The notes under the pieces: generated by a model
What the model saw: only the letters and a program-made list of their open reading frames with translations
The model's database searches: none
What the model was told of the DNA's origin: nothing
Made by a program: the position numbers and the translations under genes
Part shown: positions 8,291 through 14,160 of the stretch, piece by piece
Position numbering within the stretch: position 1 is the stretch's first letter
Layout of the letters: each line of letters opens with the position of its first letter
From: Dimargaris cristalligena
Taxonomy: Eukaryota; Kickxellomycota; Dimargaritomycetes; Dimargaritales; Dimargaritaceae
NCBI GenBank assembly: GCA_027576995.1
Contig: JANBQC010000425.1
Coordinates: 6,431 to 20,590 of the forward strand
Direction of reading: 5' to 3'
DNA: 14,160 bases

Positions 8291-9009
8291 TTTGATTAAG
8301 AAATGGATGTACCCACCACAATTAGCCTAATATACCCCCGAGAACCTGGTCCTTTCTCTCTCCAACGGAACAGCATTATTACATCCACCACAAACTTAAA
8401 GAGTAAATAGTCAAGAAATTTATTGTACATTATTATAAGTCATGAATCTATCTATATATGTAAATGTAAATGGGTTAGTGAATAATCAGAACAATGGTAA
8501 TGAGACCCGCGTCAACGGGTTTTAAGAGATAAAACGCTACCTCTCAATTTAACCCGTAGGGGCAATAAGAGAGAGAGAGTTAAAATAATAGGTTGCAAAA
8601 ATTAGGAGATATGCAAGGCAGCTTGGTTAAGCAGCTAGTAACTAATGCAATTCTTCATCAATTCAATGGATAGAGGGGTTGGGCTAGGTTAATAGGATGA
8701 CTGAAAAGGCCATTTTACACCTCCAGGGGGTGGTGACCCGTGCCGCATGAAAAGCCATGCAACTTAAAGTATATCGGCAAGTATTTAAAAGGTATAAAAG
8801 GTATAAAAACAAACGGGAACAGGGGGTGGAGGTACAAAAAAAAGAGAATTGATCTAGAATGGGGAAGAAAGACACTTCCGCTACTATAGGCGCTATCATG
8901 GAAATGTGCAAAACGTAGAAGTGATACATGCGCTGGCGCAGATCCCTCCTTTTCTTAAATAAAAATAATAATAAAAGAAGAAAAAAGTGGAGGTCCTGGG
9001 CCCTGAGAT
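8291..9009. other. 3' flank of the arrestin gene, no gene seen
   Basis: AT-rich sequence with small hairpins: 8505-8520 (ACCCG...CGGGT) and 8929-8940 (TGCGC TG GCGCA). A tandem AAAAGGTAT pair lies at 8787-8804, and an A/T-rich tract at 8955-8988 just past the arrestin stop codon. On the minus strand an AATAAA lies at 8417-8422, rather far from the stop to be its main polyadenylation signal. The 81-codon minus-strand frame at 8684-8929 has no recognisable features. Confidence 0.45.
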
Positions 9010-11931
9010 CTAATACTGCACAATATTAGGCGACGAGTATTTCGAATGCCTGGCTGCATGGAACGAGTGGTTGGACGACGTCTGGGAGCCCGCAAACCGT
9101 TCGGCGGCCAACGAGGGCGACGAGTATTCGGAATAGCAGGGCGGGGGACTTGTCGGGGTGGTGGGCAGTTCGCGTAACAGGGGACTGGAATAAGTCGTAC
9201 CGGGAGCCTCGGTTGAGGACGTGGCGGTGGTGGTAGCGGCCCCGGGGGCTAAGTCGCCTAATGAATGGTGTAAAGCCAGGGAGAGGTTCTGAAGCGATGA
9301 CGAGCGGGTGGTAAATTGGGAGCGCCGGGCCGCTAAGGTAGACGCCGCCGCCACCGCCGCCGGTGGCTGTTGGAGACCACCACTACCACCGATACTGGAG
9401 AGGGGCGGACTGCTACTGCTGACACTCGTAACGCTGCTCGTCCGACCCTGGTTCGCTAGGAGGGGAGGAAGGAGGGGCTGGGCCGGTGCCAACTGGAAAT
9501 AACTCGTAGCGGCTGTTGTCGGCGCCCCCGAAGTCGCAGTGGAAGTGGCCCCGGGACCCATGACGGGTGAGTTCGCCAACGACATTGGAGCGGTAGAGCA
9601 GGCCGAGGTAAGGTTAGTTGTGGTGGTGGCGGTTGTAAGGACCGGGGACCCGTACGCACTGTTGGGCACGGTATTAGACGCCGATGCGGTAGTTTCCACC
9701 AAATCGCCGTCCTGCAACCGACAGTCGTCATCACGGTACACGGGGGGGTCTTCCAGCATATGGTCCAGCGGGGCCAACATAATAGTAATCGGCAATGTCA
9801 CCAGAATCTTCCCCTGCAGTTCCTCCTGTTTAACTTCGATGCCCACCTTAATCTTGTGCTTGACTTTAAGGTACTGCGTGCGGCAGTTTTGCGCAATCGA
9901 TTTGAAGTCCGCCGGGTGACTCGGTTTCGGTACCCGGATATACGCCGTGGTCTCGTACTCGTCGGACTGGGTCAGGAGGGGTGAGAGGGGGAGCTTAATC
10001 TTTTGCACCACCCGGGGTACCCGGCGGTGGAGATCGGATTGCACCGCGGACGTATAATAGGTGTACTCGTTAATCGAGACGCTGATGCAATGAACGCCCA
10101 AATGGCGGCGCCCGGCATGATTACTACCTTCGGAAGATGGACCGGTGGCGGGATGATGGGTAGTAGAGGGACGGCTGGTGGCATGGTGGTTGCTCAAACG
10201 CTCGCCAAATGGCCCCATGGTGGGGACCCGGTCCGTAGTAGTCGAGGCGCGGGGATTAGGGAACGGGGCTTTATGGGGTAGCGATGAAGGGAGGAAAGGG
10301 GCCGCGGCGGAGTCGGCGGTCTGATCGGTGGTGGTCTCTTCCTGTTCCCCGGCCGATGCGGTAAAGGAGGACCGGGGCGACACGGGATAGGGGCTCCGGC
10401 CGGCTTCAGTAGGCGAAAGGGGCACCGGCGGCAGGTCCCGCAGGGCGGGGGGAGTGTGACGTTCCGAGCCACCAAACATACTGGTGTCCATACCATTAGC
10501 AGCGGTAGCGGTCGATGGTACCCGATCAGCACTCTCGCTCCTCAACCGAATGTGCACGGGAATAAGTTCGCCAAAAGCGTAGACGCTATTGGGCACCTGG
10601 ACCGAATACCGAATATTGGACTCCTTATGGTAGCCGCTGTACCACGGCGGCTGGGAGGCCTCCGATAGCAAATGGGACTCGTTAGGGATGGCGTAGCGCT
10701 GGACAATGATGGTTTTCTTCTCGACGATATTAAAACACAGGGTGGGGCGTTCCACTTCGGCGCGCAGCACGTAGGCCACCTGGCCGTGGGGCACCGTCAA
10801 AGATTCCGGCAAATCGCCCGGTAAGGCAATCTCAAAGGGCCAGGCATACGACCCCGGCTGCAGGGTCACCATTGTCTGACCCGGCTTAGGGGTTACAAAC
10901 GTCCAGTCGTGGCTAATAAGGGTCCGTTTCTCGGACACATGGCGGGTGGTCTGGTTCGCAAAATTAGAGGCATTGGATTCCCCCCAGGCGTTGGAGGCGG
11001 AGGAGGGGTGGGTTTCCAAGTAACAATCGATTTTCTCGATCCCCTGGAAAGTAAGACGGATAGCCTTGGTCTTGAGTGGGGCGGTCAGGGACAGGCAAAC
11101 GGTGCCCCGAAGAATGCGGCCGCGCGACTCGTCCGCTCCCCCGCGGAATATTAGTACATTCTCGGTGGTGATGATACGCAGCAGGGGGGCACTATTGCCG
11201 CCACTGGGGTGAACTTTGCCAGCCGCGGAGGACGACAAAGCAGCGAGCCGCTTGAACATACCGGTGGAAGACAGCGCAGAAGAGGTAGAGGGAGGAGGCG
11301 TTGATTGGGTCGTGGAGCGCTGGGACTGGGACCGGGTGGGAGAATGGCGCCGAGTTAGTCGGGAAGTGAGTGTATGGCCGCTCGACAAGGTTAGAAGATC
11401 GTCGTATTCGGGAGTGGTTGAAGAAGAATTATGATAGTCGTGGTGGGGGTGGTGGTGGTGAGAACCTGACCGGCTACTACCGTTAAGGTGAAAATCGTCA
11501 CGAGCACCGTCGTCTAAGGAAGGGTACGCCTGACCAGCTGCTGCTGTTGTGGCCCAACGGTCATTCAATACGGGACTACCGCCGAGGGGGGTTACGGGTT
11601 GAGACTGGGGATAGCGGGTGGAATGGGAGGTAGGCGGCAGGTGCAACGACGAAACCGACGGCGAGGAGGGCGATGAAAAGGAAGGGGGAAGGTCGTAAGC
11701 GGGAGTATGGTGGTGGTTGGAAGGGTAAGGAACGGTACTAAGTCGATTCGCTGACCGGCACAGGGCGGTAAAATCGTCCGAGGCTTCTTTAATATGAGAC
11801 CGGTCTAGTAAAATACAGAGGGGATTGATTTCGGCGGATGACTGGTCGGGGCGGGGCGGGGGGCAGTATATATTCTCGTTGAGCGTCCGCCCAATAAGGG
11901 GGACCGTAGCAAAATTTTGGGAGTAGGCCAT
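9010..11931 (-). CDS. alpha-arrestin, likely Rsp5-type ubiquitin ligase adaptor
   Basis: This 973-residue protein has both arrestin folds. The N domain (about 249-423) begins near LLRIITTENVLIF and contains GSYAWPFEIALPGDLPESL at 360-378. The C domain begins near 437 (ESNIRYSVQVP) and resumes at 611 (LGVHCISVSINEYTYY), ending near 718. A 145-residue Ser/Thr/Pro-rich insert splits it at about 466-610. PPxY motifs lie at 428-431 (PPWY), 729-732 (PPVY) and 930-933 (PPCY). In known fungal alpha-arrestins these bind WW domains of the Rsp5 HECT ligase, which then ubiquitinates plasma-membrane transporters for endocytosis. Residues 1-248 and 733-973 look disordered; HHHHPHH is at 158-164. The ATG at 11931 has an excellent context (A at -3, G at +4). 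The frame stays open to about 12093, but that extension has no ATG. The stop is TAG and no intron is needed. Confidence 0.92.
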   Translation of the reverse strand: MAYSQNFATVPLIGRTLNENIYCPPPRPDQSSAEINPLCILLDRSHIKEASDDFTALCRSANRLSTVPYPSNHHHTPAYDLPPSFSSPSSPSVSSLHLPPTSHSTRYPQSQPVTPLGGSPVLNDRWATTAAAGQAYPSLDDGARDDFHLNGSSRSGSHHHHPHHDYHNSSSTTPEYDDLLTLSSGHTLTSRLTRRHSPTRSQSQRSTTQSTPPPSTSSALSSTGMFKRLAALSSSAAGKVHPSGGNSAPLLRIITTENVLIFRGGADESRGRILRGTVCLSLTAPLKTKAIRLTFQGIEKIDCYLETHPSSASNAWGESNASNFANQTTRHVSEKRTLISHDWTFVTPKPGQTMVTLQPGSYAWPFEIALPGDLPESLTVPHGQVAYVLRAEVERPTLCFNIVEKKTIIVQRYAIPNESHLLSEASQPPWYSGYHKESNIRYSVQVPNSVYAFGELIPVHIRLRSESADRVPSTATAANGMDTSMFGGSERHTPPALRDLPPVPLSPTEAGRSPYPVSPRSSFTASAGEQEETTTDQTADSAAAPFLPSSLPHKAPFPNPRASTTTDRVPTMGPFGERLSNHHATSRPSTTHHPATGPSSEGSNHAGRRHLGVHCISVSINEYTYYTSAVQSDLHRRVPRVVQKIKLPLSPLLTQSDEYETTAYIRVPKPSHPADFKSIAQNCRTQYLKVKHKIKVGIEVKQEELQGKILVTLPITIMLAPLDHMLEDPPVYRDDDCRLQDGDLVETTASASNTVPNSAYGSPVLTTATTTTNLTSACSTAPMSLANSPVMGPGATSTATSGAPTTAATSYFQLAPAQPLLPPLLANQGRTSSVTSVSSSSPPLSSIGGSGGLQQPPAAVAAASTLAARRSQFTTRSSSLQNLSLALHHSLGDLAPGAATTTATSSTEAPGTTYSSPLLRELPTTPTSPPPCYSEYSSPSLAAERFAGSQTSSNHSFHAARHSKYSSPNIVQY

Positions 11932-12100
11932 GGTTGGTGGTAGTGGGCAAAGTATTGGTCGCGGACCGAAATTTGGGAGTGTCGCTGTGTATGTGTGTGT
12001 GTGTAGAGGGCAGTATAAATATAGGCGGTTTACAATAGTGGTATAGTAAAGATAGATAGCCACGCAGATAAGTATGCAAGTATGTAGGGACAATGTTGGA
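11932..12100 (-). promoter_or_regulatory. leader/core promoter region of the arrestin gene
   Basis: Read on the minus strand, this region has a TATA-like element (12012-12023, TATAAATA on the plus strand) about 85 bases before the ATG. A CA-repeat (TG run at about 11986-12003 on plus) and C-rich sequence lead into the CAACCATGG start context. The arrangement fits a short fungal leader; the transcription start itself is not visible. Confidence 0.4.
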
Positions 12101-14130
12101 CCCGCTCAGGGGGGGGGAGTGGAAGTGTGAGGGAGAGAGGGGATAAGAGGGGGAATATGGCTGGCCGAATTTAGGTGGCAGGAGCGCGGGTGTAAAGGTA
12201 TATAGGCCAATCTACAATGCGGCAAATGTGACAAGATATGCACAGCACCAATATAATTAAGCCAACGGCGCAATAGGAATTCAATGAATAAACCCGGAAT
12301 GTACACTAAGGCTGTTAGAGGTATGGTAGAGACGGGGTATACACGGACAGCGGTAATGGTTGGTTGGGCCTAGCCGGGAGGGGAGAGAGTAGACTAAAAG
12401 AGACGGGAAATATAAGAAGAAGGGGGAGGAGAGGGCTCTGTAATATATCTAAAGCAATGCTAATACGGATGACTGTGAAGGAGAGAAGAAGAGTGCAGGA
12501 AAATAAAGCGGTGCGGAAGAGTGATGTAAAATAGTCCCGTTGAGTGACGGAAGCTGCAAGGTAGGTCTTGGGGAGTGAAGGATGCGCGCACCAAGAGGGG
12601 CAAAGAGCCGTGCCGACTAAATCCGATGCCCGACAGAGTCAAGCGATTGCAGTAGCTGTAAAAACAAGACAACCGCACATACATATATAGCAAATGGTGA
12701 GGGCAGCGATGAAGGATAAGGAGGAGGAAGAGGATTGGTTAGTTGGGCATAATGAAAGTTGGATCGACGCACACACCAAGGCCAGCAACAGCGACCCTCT
12801 CTAAATGTAATCTGGTGGTGAACGGAAACTGGAGGGGCACCAAACAAATGGCGGTGCGGGATGTACACAGACTTGAACTAGTGCAAAAATGGGCGGAGGG
12901 ATCGACAAAGTGGTGGTGGGAGGGGCAATGCTAACTTAACCCGATCATTCTAGATGTATACTAGTTGACCGACGTTTACGGAGAGCAAAGCAATAATAGC
13001 AGTGGAGGCGACCACCACGCAGGAAAGGGGAGTGAAACACGCCCAAGATAGGCCAAACAAAGGGGGGAAATAAAGGGGTGGCGATATCAGCAACCAAAAT
13101 AATGTAGATTTTACTTACCTAGTACACTAGTAAAAGAGGGTGAAAGGGGGGGGGGTCACACGCCTGCGAATTGATGAAATTGATACTCGAGACTACTGGA
13201 ATGTTTATCCAAGCGGAGGGGGCGTGTATACGTTCTTGGCCGAGTGACTCAATTAGAGAGGCACTGATACTCGAATTTGGCGAGTTGCTGCGACGGAAAT
13301 GAGCTGTAAAGCCGAATGAGGTATGGGGGGATATAACAAGAATTCGCGCTAATCAGCTTCGAATGAAAACTGTGACCCGGCAGGCAGGGGGAGAGAGAGG
13401 GTGAGAGATGATCTATCGGTGTATGGAGGGGGGTGTACCCAGAAATTATCACTCTCCAAACCCTAAACGGTATGTAGGCTAACGCCGAGAGGTGGCTGCG
13501 TGGGACTGATGGGACGAGTGTGATTGGGGGCCACTAGAAGTAGTGAGAGAGAAGTTCTGCTCCGGAATGCGATGATGTGGCACACCGAGGTCACTAGTAC
13601 AGGCGAGCGAGAGAGCGTCGGCTGTATTCTCCTAGACGAAGTGAGTGGTGCTGAAAGCGGTGAGATAAGTCACAACACCAAGGAGGAAGAGGGACTAAAA
13701 AAACTAGAGCGAGGTAAAGGAAAGAAGGGGCAGTAGTAGATTGGCTTCGTGGAATAGAACGATGCTATCGGGAGGGGGAAAATTAAATTAAATATGAATC
13801 AGCTGCGTGGTCAGTCCGACGTTGATGGTCACGAGATGGAGTAACTTAAGAATAGAAATGGCCAATCTAAACCTGATAAAGACGAATTCGTAAGATATTT
13901 GGGGGTGTCAGTGGCGGCGGGTGACCCGATACGGATGACCAAATGAACCGAAATTAAGGGGAAATTGATGGTTGCTTGTGGTAAGCTGGTTTGCGGGAAT
14001 ATTCGGGGCAGGTTAATGAAACGAAACGGTGGAGAGGGTCTGGTCAGGTGCTACTAAAAAAACAATTGGAATGACATCCAGAATAAACAAGTGCGGTAAT
14101 GTATAGTTGTCAATGACGACGGGTTAGTCA
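12101..14130. other. long G/A-rich upstream region, no gene seen
   Basis: About 2 kb upstream of the arrestin gene are persistently purine-rich on the plus strand, hence C/T-rich on the arrestin coding strand. There are runs such as nine G at 12109-12117 and ten G at 13146-13155, and many GGGAGAG-type words. The open frames (for example 12106-12306, 12617-12868 and 13249-13452 on minus, 13524-13736 on plus) translate to compositionally biased peptides without domains. This may be an extended promoter or a long untranslated leader; no RNA gene was recognised. Confidence 0.45.
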
Positions 14131-14157
14131 GTGAGTGAGTGAGTGAGTGAGTGAGTG
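14131..14157 (+). repeat. (GTGA)6 tetranucleotide microsatellite
   Basis: Six perfect GTGA units plus a partial one end three bases before the window edge. It is a simple repeat and could extend no further than the GGCA that closes the window. Confidence 0.9.
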
Positions 14158-14160
14158 GCA

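Noticed and set aside
8505..8557. Mutually exclusive hairpins (ACCCG/CGGGT and CGGGTT/AACCCG) as a riboswitch or attenuator
   Set aside because: The stems are only 5-6 base pairs, no gene follows in a sensible position, and such attenuators are not expected in this setting.
11932..12093. N-terminal extension of the arrestin by 54 residues, with a hydrophobic stretch resembling a membrane anchor
   Set aside because: The extension begins at a TTG and contains no ATG before 11931, where the start context is excellent. The hydrophobic translation is a by-product of the promoter sequence.
14131..14157. Telomere-like or CRISPR-like array
   Set aside because: It is a plain GTGA tetranucleotide repeat, without the spacer structure of CRISPR or a known telomere unit.

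Overview
The window looks like part of a fungal nuclear genome. Two long, intronless, GC-richer genes lie near its ends, with about 6 kb of AT-rich, repeat-bearing DNA between them. Three things point to a fungus: a PH-less oxysterol-binding (Osh/ORP) protein, an alpha-arrestin with PPxY ubiquitin-ligase motifs and long Ser/Thr/Pro tails, and pyrimidine-rich leaders before both genes. An early-diverging (zygomycete-type) fungus is possible, but the sequence alone cannot fix the lineage.

Layout. 1-1470: intergenic DNA and the promoter/leader of the first gene, with a perfect CCAAT palindrome and a faint 5S-rRNA-like relic. 1471-2934 (+): a complete Osh/ORP lipid-transfer protein that keeps every PI4P-contact residue I could check. 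2935-4312: 3' flank with microsatellites, turning AT-rich. 4313-7210: the most structured non-genic part. Two strongly diverged direct repeats (about 4313-4855 and 6738-7210) flank a decayed gene for a protein with about six C2H2 zinc fingers (4977-6282). That gene has seven in-frame stops and one homopolymer frameshift. 7211-9009: no convincing gene, but a less AT-rich island at about 7543-8290 with short exon-like open stretches. 9010-11931 (-): a complete alpha-arrestin of 973 residues. 11932-14160: its promoter and a long G/A-rich upstream stretch ending in a GTGA microsatellite.

The two intact genes are transcribed toward each other and do not form an operon. Both belong to the membrane-homeostasis repertoire: lipid/PI4P exchange at contact sites, and ubiquitin-dependent endocytosis of transporters. 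Nothing here shows a functional link between them. The central region reads as a decaying mobile-element or gene-family relic. I found no convincing new multi-gene system. The zinc-finger relic between direct repeats is the item most worth following up.
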